In this document: piece after piece, positions 14,240 to 21,688 of the stretch | How positions within the stretch are numbered: the first letter of the stretch is position 1 | How the letters are laid out: each line of letters opens with the position of its first letter | From: Chloroflexota bacterium | Lineage (GTDB): Bacteria > Chloroflexota > Ktedonobacteria > Ktedonobacterales > Ktedonobacteraceae | NCBI GenBank assembly: GCA_005881495.1 | Contig: VBHI01000340.1 | Coordinates: 17,794 to 41,367, forward strand | DNA: 23,574 nt | Direction of reading: 5' to 3' | Made by a program: the position numbers and the translations under genes | Notes under the pieces: generated by a model | What the model was told of the DNA's origin: nothing | The model's input: only the letters and a program-made list of their open reading frames with translations | Databases searched by the model: none

Positions 14240-15166
14240 TCATGTTCTAATTTTATCACATGAGAGGATGGAAGTCAAATACTGAACTGCTCTCCCAATG
14301 CCGCGAGCTGGGCTTGCGCCTCTGGGGCACTCGTCGCTTGATAGACCGCAGCAGCTTGCGGAAGCTCGGACTTTTTCCCGTCGCGATCCAAGCCGACACA
14401 CTTGTCGACTTCCATTGCCTAACTGGTGGAAGCTGCAGCGCTGGTGCACCAAGGCCGAGCCATAGACGTAATCCAGGGCTTGCTCCAACCCTTCGCTGCC
14501 ATCACGGACACTGGCCTGCAGTCCCGTTTCCAGCTTCACGCCGAGCTCCCACAAGCGCTGCACCAGCCGTTCCCACGCAGCCTGCTCCTCCTTCTCAGCG
14601 ACCTCCCAATCGAGGATGCGCCGTTGGCGACTCCCATCGGTCCACAGGCCAAGGGCCACCAGCACCACGATGCGTTTGCCACGCTTACGGTGACGTTTGC
14701 GCTTGCGGCTCTCCTCGTGGGTGCCTTCTTGCTGGGTTTGTAGACTGAGCCAGATGCCATCGAACTGGACGACCGCAGGGACCTCGCTGATCGGCTCACG
14801 ATGGACTTGAGCCAACTTGGCTTCCAGTTGCTTGATGCGCTCATTGATGGTGCGCAATCCCACACTTGCTCGGAGCGCTGGCTGCCCATTCCTGTGCTCT
14901 CGTTGGCGTAAACTCCGAGACAAGCCACTCCCAAAGATCGCACGATGGGGTGCATCGAGCCAGAAACGCTGATACTTGTCCAAGATGGCAAACTGCGTCA
15001 CCACATCGTGCTCACAGCGCTGGCATTCCAGCATCGGCACCCGCAACGTATCCAGGTGCCCCCATCCAGTTTCCAGACGGCGACGGTAATGGCCGTCACG
15101 GATGAATTGGTTGGCATCGGTGCGGCCACGCCACCGCGCGATCCCCCTCAGGAACGACGCCCGGCG
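14240..15166 (-). mobile_element. Truncated, frameshifted IS remnant (IS256/MULE-like DDE transposase)
   Basis: The minus-strand reading begins in the segment RWRGRTDANQFIRDGHYRRR (about 15140-15080), then gives VPMLECQRCEHDVV (C-x2-C knuckle), AILDKYQRFWLD, VPAVVQFDGIWLSLQ (first catalytic Asp), LVALGLWTDGSRQRRILDW, VRDGSEGLEQALDYVYGS (second Asp) and HQRCSFHQL. Near 14420 the frame shifts; the other frame continues VDKCVGLDRDGKKSELPQAA, then YQATSAPEAQAQLAALGEQF, and stops about 14262, well before the expected catalytic Glu and C-terminus. No N-terminal start is present (stop codons TGA/TAA at 15172-15167 of the GH13 end lie immediately upstream). No terminal inverted repeats or target duplication were recognised. 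The exact IS family is uncertain. Confidence 0.75.
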
Positions 15167-15169
15167 TTA

Positions 15170-16863
15170 TCACCGCTGCCTTCTGAGCCACACGGTCGTG
15201 GCCGGAGGCAGCACGCCATCACGCAACGGGGCGCTGGAGAGCAGCACGTGCGCCGGCGGCAGCGAAACTCCCTGTTCTGAGAAGTTCGTCCAGTTCTCCC
15301 AACCGTTTCCACGGGAGAACGCCAGGACACCCTCAACGCTCTCGGACGGCGTGAACTGCTCGTCCACGTTCAAGCGGCGGCGGGATGTTAGGGCTGTGCG
15401 ATAGAAGTTGAGCGTCGAGTCAGGACAACCGTCCTGGGCGGCGACTGAGAGCGCCGCGAACGACGCGGGCTGCGGGAGCCAGCCGGGAACTGACGAGAAT
15501 CCGTACGACGGCCCGTGGGGCGTCCACGGGATCAGGACCCTGGCTCCGTCCGTGCCGACCCGGGTGTGTCCGCTCCTGTCCCACGTCGGGTTGTCCAGCA
15601 GCTCACGAGGAAGGTCCGGCACCTCCGGCAAGCCGAGCTCCTCACCCTGGTACAGGTACGCCGAGCCCGGCAGGGCCAGCATCAGCAGAGTCAGAGCGCG
15701 CGCACGGCGAGAGCCGAGCTCGAGATCGGGCAGGGGGTCGCGCCCTTCGTTCAGCTTCCATACGTCGAGATCCGTCCCATCGGGCAGCGCCAGCCGTGTC
15801 ATGTGCCGCATCACGTCGTGGTTGGACAACACCCATGTGCATGTCGTCCCGGCGGCGCGGGCCTCTTCCACGCAGGAAGTCACCGTGTGACGCCAAGTGT
15901 CGACGTCCCAGCCGAGACCGAGCAGGTTGAACGTGAAGGACTGACCCAGCTCGTCGGCGCGTAGAGGTTCCGTCGAGGCCCCTCGACTGCCTCTGCGACG
16001 GCGGCCCGCGGCGGATCATACTCGTTGAGGACCCTGCGCCACCGACGGAAGATCTCATGGACCTCGTCCCTGTCGTAGACCGGATGGGTACCGTCGACGA
16101 GCTCGTGGCGCCGGAAAGGGTACCTGCCGCCGTCGTCCCTTAGCGGGGAGAGGTCCTTCGCCAAACCGTGTGCGGCGTCGACCCGAAACCCGTCCACTCC
16201 CCGGTCCGACCAGAAGCGCAGTGTCCGCTCGAGGTTGGCTTGGACGTCGGCGTGATCCCAGTTCAGGTCGGGCTGGGTGCGGTCAAAAAGATGCAAGTAC
16301 CACTGGCCGTCCTCGACTCGTTCCCAAGCGGAGGCGCTGAACCACGAGTTCCAGTCCGTCGGCGGAAGGTCGCTGTGGGCGCCGCGTCCGTCGCGGAAGA
16401 TGTACCGATCGCGGGCAGGTGAGTTCGGGCCTGAGCGAAGCGCCTCCTGGAACCAGGGGTGCTGGTCCGAGGTGTGGTTGGCAACGATGTCCACGATGAT
16501 CCGGAGACCGAGTCGATGGCATTCCGCCACGAGCGTGTCGAAATCCTCTAGAGTGCCGAACCTCGGCTCGACGTTGCGGTAGTCGGCCACGTCATATCCA
16601 CCGTCGACGAGTGGCGACGGATAGAAAGGTGTCAGCCAGATGGCATCGATGTCGAGACTGCGGAGGTATTCCAGTCGCGAGATCACGCCAGGAAGGTCTC
16701 CAACACCGTCTCCATTGCCGTCGGCGAAACTGCGCACGTAGATCTGGTACACCACTGCATCGCGCCACCAGTCCCCGTCGCTGAGCTCACGGCGACCAGC
16801 GACCTGCGGTGTCGCGCCAGCGATAGAGACCAAAACTGAATTTGTCCGATTTCTTCGGTGCAT
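15170..16863 (-). pseudogene. GH13 alpha-glucosidase/oligo-1,6-glucosidase, frameshifted, GC-rich and probably foreign
   Basis: Two frames together give one full GH13 enzyme. First part: WWRDAVVYQIYVRSFADGNG, DAIWLTPFYPSPLVDGGYDV, IVDIVANHTSDQHPWFQEAL, GVDGFRVDAAHG (nucleophile Asp) and AVAEAVEGPRRNLYA (acid/base Glu). Near 15955-15962 the frame slips by one base; the second frame resumes ADELGQSFTFNLLGLGWDVD and continues VLSNHDVMRH (transition-state Asp), ALPGSAYLYQGEELGLPEV, and ends PPATTVWLRRQR. All catalytic residues exist, so a single missing base inactivates it. Codons are strongly G/C-ending, unlike the neighbours, and the wording is actinobacterial in style. The apparent start ATG 16863 is out of frame with the preceding xylA-like codons and poorly spaced from AAAGGAG (16 nt), so the native N-terminus was probably lost. 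Confidence 0.8.
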
Positions 16864-16879
16864 ACTGATCGCTGCTCAA
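16826..16879 (-). pseudogene. xylA: Putative stub of xylose isomerase (first ~17 codons)
   Basis: The frame from 16879 reads (L)SSDQYAPKKSDKFSFGL. The pattern YxPKxxxKFxFGL matches the extreme N-terminus of bacterial xylose isomerase (normally continuing W-T-V-G). After FGL the sequence turns into GC-rich GH13 DNA (YRWRDTAGRW...). An AAAGGAG ribosome site abuts it (16886-16880), and it follows the GH31 gene by ~20 bp, the usual place for xylA in a xyloside operon. The first codon is TTG directly next to the ribosome site, so the native start codon may also be damaged. The match is short and rests on memory, so it is tentative. Confidence 0.45.
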
Positions 16880-16901
16880 CTCCTTTGCTATGCAACTACT
16901 C

Positions 16902-17836
16902 TTACTCTGCTCGGATGGGCAGGTGGGCATTGGCGCGCAAATAGAGGGGAATGCGCGCCAGGGGCGCCTCTGCCGTCACATATTGGCCACCCTCGAACGT
17001 TTGCCCTGTCCAGGCATCTCTCCAGATGGTGCCACCTGGCAGGTACACCCTGAGGCTGCGCGCACCCTCTTGCAGCACCGGAGCGACCAGTAGGTCGGGG
17101 CCGAAAAGAAACTCGTCGTCTATAGTGGTGCTCGCCTCGTCGGCAGGAAAATCGAAAAACAGCGGGCGCATCGGCGGAATGCCTTTCTCCTGAGCGAGGT
17201 GCATTTGCTCCAGAATGTATGGGCGTAATCGCTCACGAAGGAAGAGGAGATCTTTGATGATCGCGTAGGCTTCCTCGCCGAAGGACCAGGCCTCGTTTGG
17301 TCCGCCGGTATTTAGCTGGTTTGGCTCTTGTGATGCTATCAGGCGATTGCCGTGCAGGCTGAACAATGGACAGAAGGTGCTGTACTGGAACCAGCGGATA
17401 AGCAGTTCGCGAAAAGCAGGCGACTCAGGATTACCTCCGTAGAAGCGCTCGTCGTCATAGGCGCGGAAACGCATCTCCAGGTGGTACAGGTCACTATGGC
17501 GCGCCTTATAATAGCGCGCTGGAATGCGGCTGGCCCGCGTCGGCTGCGCTTCCGCTAACAACTCAACATCACTATCTGTATTGAAAAACGGATAAGCCCC
17601 TGCGAAGAGACGCGAGCCATAATCGCGCCATTGGTGATGCTGGCCTCTTGTTCCCCGATGCTGATTTGCGCATCCGCTTGAGCGGGAGGAAGCAGAGCAT
17701 TGACCACGCTCTCACCAATGCTCGCGTTCACCGTTGCACGCACGCGCAAGCTATCGCGCCCCCATGGCTCAATCTGCACCATCTCGTGTTCTCTTGACCA
17801 CAAAAGATTCTGTTCTTGCTGGTAAAAACCTTCCAT
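16902..17836 (-). pseudogene. GH31 alpha-glucosidase/alpha-xylosidase, catalytic core deleted and frameshifted
   Basis: Start ATG 17836 (AGAAAGG 6 nt upstream), in preference to the TTG at 17866. The N-terminal beta-sandwich part reads MEGFYQQEQNLLWSREHEMV... to SSQGLIRF. A T-run at 17588-17584 has five T where the reading needs six; restoring one gives FFNTDSDVELLAEAQ and joins the downstream frame. That frame passes DDERFYGGNPESPAFRELLI directly. In intact GH31 enzymes ERFYG(LGQ...) and GGF(Y/H)GGNPES are separated by some 230-300 residues that include the nucleophile and acid/base Asp. The C-terminal part (WFQYSTFCPLFSLHGNR, FLFGPDLLVAPVLQEGA, then LPGGTIWRDAWTG) is normal. Both catalytic Asp are gone, so the product cannot be an active glycosidase. 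It is downstream of GH4 and co-directional with it. Confidence 0.85.
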
Positions 17837-17874
17837 GAATAGCCTTTCTTCTTTGCTGGAAACCAATCCTTCCT

Positions 17875-17910
17875 AAAGGCCTAAAATGCGCGAGCGCATT
17901 TTAGGCCTTT
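17875..17910 (-). terminator. Near-perfect 17-bp hairpin spanning the GH4 stop codon
   Basis: AAAGGCCTAAAATGCGC (17875-17891), a 2-nt centre (GA), then its exact complement (17894-17910). The hairpin encodes the last codons of the GH4 gene (GLKCARAF) and its TAG stop. On the minus strand only TTT follows, then AGGAAGG, so it is a poor intrinsic terminator by T-run rules. It may act as an mRNA-processing or partial-attenuation element between GH4 and GH31, or be an inserted palindromic repeat. Confidence 0.6.
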
Positions 17911-19392
17911 ATCAGCGGCTGCAGCATTAGCCCGTGCTTCATCTTTATTGCGTGCCATCTCCTCAACCGACTTCGTATGCGATCGTGCAGCTCCTTGTGT
18001 TTCTCTCAGCTTCACCCTCGTCCCATTCCTTACAGCCTCCTCCAACCGCCTCTGGGCGCGGGGAAGTTCCTCTGAATACTGCGGAAGCCACTTCCCCTGC
18101 GCAACCAGCATCTCATCCGTCATCTGCCACACCTCCTCAGGATTGCAAACCGCTCCCACCAATGGATCATGCAACATAGCCTGCTTAAGCAGCACCACAT
18201 CACCATGCACTGCTGCCTCCATACCCATCTCCTGCACACGCACACTCGTCGCACATGTCGCAGCACATGCCAGCGGCAGATCTCCTACCACCGGCATGTT
18301 CATACCATTTCTATCCACATAGCCCGGAATCTCGACCACACACCCATCAGGTAAGTTGGTAATATGACCCTGGTTGATCACATTAAAGTGCCCGCGATAG
18401 ACTCTTCCCGTCTCCAAGGCCTCAATAATGTAAGAGCCATGCTCCTCACTCCGCTTCTCCAGCGCAATCACAGGCGGCTCTTGCTTCAACCAATTCGGAA
18501 AATCCGTCTCGAACCAATTACGTCCCTCCGTGCAAACACGCAAATACCCACCCGTCTCCCCATTAATCCAGCTAGACAAATCAATCCATTGCGCAATCTC
18601 CTCGGCGCGCTTGCGATACCACGGAAGATACTCGCTCAAATGTCCATTGGACTCGGTACTATAATACCCAAAGCGCCGCAGCACATCGATTCGCACCTTC
18701 TCCGTCTGTGGATACCCTGGATGGTCCTCAAATAACTCCAGCATCCTGGGAAGCATATCCATCCCTCGCCACTGCACCTTGATAAACCACGTTTGATGAT
18801 TGATCCCCACTGCCACAATATCAACCTCGCGCCGGTGCAACTTTTCATCCGGCTCGATCAACCCCTCACGCCTTGCCCAATGTTCGATGCAACTCGTAAT
18901 CTGCCAGTGCGCACCCTGCACCCCGTGACACAACCCAACCGTCTTGACCTGCCCATACTTATTGCACGCCCACGTATTCATCGCCATCGGATTAGAATAA
19001 CTCAGCAACAGCGCCCCCGGCTTCGCAACCTCGCGAATATCCTGACAAAAGTCGAGCATCGTATCGCCAACGCACTGATCCACTCCATATGTTAAGGGAA
19101 TGTCGATATCAGTTTGAAAGGCTTCCAGGCCTCCCTGCCGGATCATACAGATCACATAATCACTCTCAGCAATAGCCCTGCGCCGATCAGTGGTCGCAAT
19201 AATCTCCGCAGGAAGCTTGTTCGCCTCAAGATCACGTTCGCAAAGTTGCGTCACCATATCGAGATTCCGGCTAGAAATATCAGTAAACGCAAACGTCGCG
19301 TCCGCCAATTCTGGCACCGCCACAATATCGTGCATCAACCTACGGGTGAATCCTATCGAACCAGCACCAATCATGGCAATTTTGATGGTCAT
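17881..19392 (-). CDS. GH4 family glycosidase (NAD- and Mn-dependent; alpha-galactosidase/glucosidase type)
   Basis: 503 residues. GH4 enzymes hydrolyse glycosides by a redox-assisted elimination using NAD+ and Mn2+ in the cytoplasm. Seen: Rossmann loop MIGAGSIGFTRRLMHDI (7-23), FTDIS (36-40), MIRQGG (83-88), SYSNPMAMNTWA (131-142), GLCHGVQG (153-160; Cys155 and His156 as metal site) and GINHQTWF (196-203; His199 second metal ligand). Length is slightly long: the last ~40 residues (ARSHTKSVEEMARNKDEARA and on) are charged, Ala-rich and end inside the hairpin, so the C-terminus may be remodelled. The sugar specificity cannot be read. The ribosome site is weak (AGGA at 13 nt from ATG 19392). 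It is first in the minus-strand run with GH31 and xylA, after a 355-bp gap. Confidence 0.88.
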   Translation of the reverse strand: MTIKIAMIGAGSIGFTRRLMHDIVAVPELADATFAFTDISSRNLDMVTQLCERDLEANKLPAEIIATTDRRRAIAESDYVICMIRQGGLEAFQTDIDIPLTYGVDQCVGDTMLDFCQDIREVAKPGALLLSYSNPMAMNTWACNKYGQVKTVGLCHGVQGAHWQITSCIEHWARREGLIEPDEKLHRREVDIVAVGINHQTWFIKVQWRGMDMLPRMLELFEDHPGYPQTEKVRIDVLRRFGYYSTESNGHLSEYLPWYRKRAEEIAQWIDLSSWINGETGGYLRVCTEGRNWFETDFPNWLKQEPPVIALEKRSEEHGSYIIEALETGRVYRGHFNVINQGHITNLPDGCVVEIPGYVDRNGMNMPVVGDLPLACAATCATSVRVQEMGMEAAVHGDVVLLKQAMLHDPLVGAVCNPEEVWQMTDEMLVAQGKWLPQYSEELPRAQRRLEEAVRNGTRVKLRETQGAARSHTKSVEEMARNKDEARANAAAADKGLKCARAF

Positions 19393-19747
19393 CTTTTCGT
19401 ATCCATCCTATTCGTTCGCGTATAATCATCCCATCTTGTTTTCACTTAGAATACTCATTCAGTATAAATGTTCAGATTCAATGGTGGCAAAATTGTACAA
19501 TTATGTGAGGTAATACTGGTTCTCTTTGTCTCTTCTGTTGTCACGAAAATCGCTTCAGAGGCTCGTTGAACGGCTTTTCCCCGCAGAGCTTATCTCAGAT
19601 AATTGGCAAAGAATTACCTCATCGAATCTGAACATTTACACCCCTTTCTCCAGAGCATCATACGTGCGTCGCTGCACGTGTAATCTGTGGAGCAGGACGA
19701 GTAAAGCGCTACGAACTCATGTGCTATCGTCATCCCTTGTCCAACAC
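19393..19747. other. 355-bp intergenic region, no supported gene
   Basis: The only notable structure is the pair of nested inverted repeats listed separately. A plus-strand 83-codon ORF (19526-19777) has no ribosome site and no recognisable domain and is not called. It may carry the promoter and operator of the GH4-GH31 operon; I could not identify a convincing -35/-10 pair. Confidence 0.6.
19465..19637. repeat. 173-bp element bounded by 15-bp perfect inverted repeats
   Basis: TAAATGTTCAGATTC (19465-19479) is the exact reverse complement of 19623-19637. A second inverted pair, TGAGGTAAT (19505-19513) and ATTACCTCA (19613-19621), is nested inside. On the right the two repeats are 1 bp apart; on the left they are 25 bp apart. 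Possible explanations are a MITE-like or IS relic, or operator half-sites for looping repression upstream of GH4. No target duplication is visible. Confidence 0.6.
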
Positions 19748-20599
19748 CTATGTATACTCCCAACCCATCGCCTGTAGCATGTGCTGCAACGCTTGTGAGG
19801 CACGGCGAAACAAATCAGGTCCGCTAAAACCTCGATACTGTGCAGCAAGGGCGAGGTGAGGTTCGATCGAGAGGAAGCCATCATAGCCATCCACCCGCAA
19901 GCGCTGCAGCAGTTCGGGCCAGTGGGTCACACCCTCACCTGCTGCAACGACGCTGCCATCTGCCCGTGCATCTTTCACGTGGACGTATTCCAGCCAGGGG
20001 CGAACTGCCTCGTAGGCGTCGGGATAAGGCGTTTGCCCGCACTGAATGAAATTGGCGGGATCGAGAATGGCTCGGAAATGCGTATCGTCACAGTTCTGTA
20101 GCAGATCAACACAGCGAGCGATCGTATCTCCGTAGATCTCTTTCTCGTTCTCATGGAGCAGAATCACACCTGCTGCCCGCGCTCGCGCGGTCATTTCACG
20201 CAACCGTCTCAACACCTCGTCGCGGTACTCGGCTGGATTGACAGCCCCGCTTTCACCTGCCTCCTCTTTAGAAGCAGGTGGGTAGAAGGAGAAGATGCGA
20301 ATAGAGGGCGTCTGGAAGGCGTGCGCCACCGCAATGGCCCGCTCGAAGCGGTGGAGATGCTCGTCGAACGAGCTATCGATGGGAACCTTTCCAATAGGAG
20401 AGCCTATTGCGGAGACGCCGATCCCGTGCGCATCCAGCACTTGCTTGATTCTGACTACTTGCTGGTCGGTGAGGTCGAGCACATTTGTGTTCCAGACACC
20501 GCGTAGTTCCAGGAAGCGGATGTGCTCGAGGCTCAGCACTGCGATCTGTTCATCCAGATCAGGGGAAATCTCGTCAGCGAAGGCAGAAAGGCGAATCAT
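19748..20599 (-). CDS. Sugar phosphate isomerase/epimerase (TIM barrel, AP-endonuclease-2 fold)
   Basis: 283 residues. The start ATG 20599 overlaps the stop of the upstream oxidoreductase gene as ATGA, and AAGGAGG lies 10 nt before it: strongly coupled. Family pattern: FADEISPDLDEQI (7-19), FLELRGVWNTNVLDL (29-43), ILLHENEKEIYGD (146-158, metal Glu150), AILDPANF (177-184, Asp180), YVHVKDARADG (205-215, His207) and GFLSIEPH (241-248, Glu246). Those residues form the usual divalent metal site. Members convert keto-sugars, inosose or 3-keto sugars; pairing with a Gfo/Idh/MocA oxidoreductase suggests a redox-epimerisation or 3-keto-glycoside step. The precise substrate is unknown. Full length. 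Confidence 0.87.
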   Translation of the reverse strand: MIRLSAFADEISPDLDEQIAVLSLEHIRFLELRGVWNTNVLDLTDQQVVRIKQVLDAHGIGVSAIGSPIGKVPIDSSFDEHLHRFERAIAVAHAFQTPSIRIFSFYPPASKEEAGESGAVNPAEYRDEVLRRLREMTARARAAGVILLHENEKEIYGDTIARCVDLLQNCDDTHFRAILDPANFIQCGQTPYPDAYEAVRPWLEYVHVKDARADGSVVAAGEGVTHWPELLQRLRVDGYDGFLSIEPHLALAAQYRGFSGPDLFRRASQALQHMLQAMGWEYT

Positions 20600-21657
20600 G
20601 ACAGTGTTACCTCCTTGTGGGTACGGGCAGATTCATAGATGCCCAAAATGATCTCGACGGGATGCTTTGCGGCATAGCCGTCAACGAGCGGAGTTCCATT
20701 CTCCCGAATCGCCCGCATCATGTCTTCGATCTGCAGAGCATGGCTTCTGATGGCAAGCGCGGCAGGATTCTGAGCTGCGGACGGACCCCCAGGAGAGGAG
20801 GGAGCGCGTTGCTCGCGAGTAGCACCGTAGGGGCTTACCCCCTCACCATCATCGCGAGCCAGGTGCAGATAGCTCAGGTGGTCATCTTCAATGACCGCTG
20901 ATCCTTTGTCGCCATATATCTCGACGCGGGTACCCGTGCCAGGATAGGCACCTGTTGTCGCGGCGATCGTCCCCAGGGCTCCATTGGTGAAGCGCAGGAC
21001 GGCAACCGCCACATCTTCGGTCTGCATACGATGCACCAGTGTATCTGTGTAAGCGATGACGCTCTTGACTGGCCCCATCAGCCATTGCACCAGATCAATG
21101 GAGTGGATCGACTGGTTCATCAGCACGCCTCCCCCATCCAGTTTCCAGGTTCCACGCCAGTCTCCACTCTCGTAGTATGCCTGCGAACGCCACCAGGGCA
21201 CGAGAGCATTGCCAAGCACCAATCGGCCAAATGCCTGCTCCTCAATCAGTTCATGCACCTTGACGGTGTCTGGATCAAAGCGGTGCTGGCTGATGACGGC
21301 CATCTTCATCCCGGTCTCTTGCTGCACGCGCAGCATCTCCGCAATCGCCGCGCGACTGATCTCCATCGGTTTCTCGACGATCACATGCCGCCTTGAGCGC
21401 ATGGCCTGGCTAGCATGCTCCCTATGCAGGCCGCTGGGTGTGCAGATGTCGACGACATCGAGTTGCTCCCGCGCCAACATCTCCTGAAAATCACTGTAAG
21501 GTGTCACCTGAAATGTCTCTGCTAGCTCCTGTGCCCGTTCGAGGATAATATCTGCTACGGCAACCAGTTCCGCATCGGGCAAGCTGGTGATGGCTTGCGC
21601 GTGGAAGGGACCGATCACGCCACAGCCAACAATTCCGAACCGTAGTTTCTTCGTCAT
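20596..21657 (-). CDS. Gfo/Idh/MocA family NAD(P)-dependent sugar oxidoreductase
   Basis: 353 residues from ATG 21657, which has AAAGGAG 9 nt upstream; an earlier ATG at 21681 would contain that ribosome site and is rejected. Rossmann motif FGIVGCGVIGPFHAQAI (7-23), DVVDICTPSGLHREHA (67-82), HVIVEKPMEI (91-100, catalytic Lys96 in EKP) and LDGGGVLMNQSIHSIDLVQW (173-192, His185 and Asp188). C-terminal alpha/beta domain: AATTGAYPGTGTRVEIYGDKG-type strand, then HALQIEDMMRAIRENGTP. A loop rich in Pro/Ser/Gly (about residues 280-300) is longer than usual. Oxidises or reduces a sugar hydroxyl or inositol; substrate unknown. The ATGA overlap with the isomerase/epimerase implies a joint pathway. Confidence 0.9.
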   Translation of the reverse strand: MTKKLRFGIVGCGVIGPFHAQAITSLPDAELVAVADIILERAQELAETFQVTPYSDFQEMLAREQLDVVDICTPSGLHREHASQAMRSRRHVIVEKPMEISRAAIAEMLRVQQETGMKMAVISQHRFDPDTVKVHELIEEQAFGRLVLGNALVPWWRSQAYYESGDWRGTWKLDGGGVLMNQSIHSIDLVQWLMGPVKSVIAYTDTLVHRMQTEDVAVAVLRFTNGALGTIAATTGAYPGTGTRVEIYGDKGSAVIEDDHLSYLHLARDDGEGVSPYGATREQRAPSSPGGPSAAQNPAALAIRSHALQIEDMMRAIRENGTPLVDGYAAKHPVEIILGIYESARTHKEVTLS

Positions 21658-21688
21658 GCTTGATATCTCCTTTCTGTTCATATGGTTG

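Noticed and set aside
15408..15964. Long plus-strand ORFs opposite the GH13 gene
   Set aside because: High-GC DNA gives long spurious ORFs; the opposite strand has clear GH13 catalytic motifs.
19526..19777. Plus-strand 83-codon ORF in the GH4/isomerase spacer
   Set aside because: No ribosome site, no domain, overlaps the isomerase 3' end.
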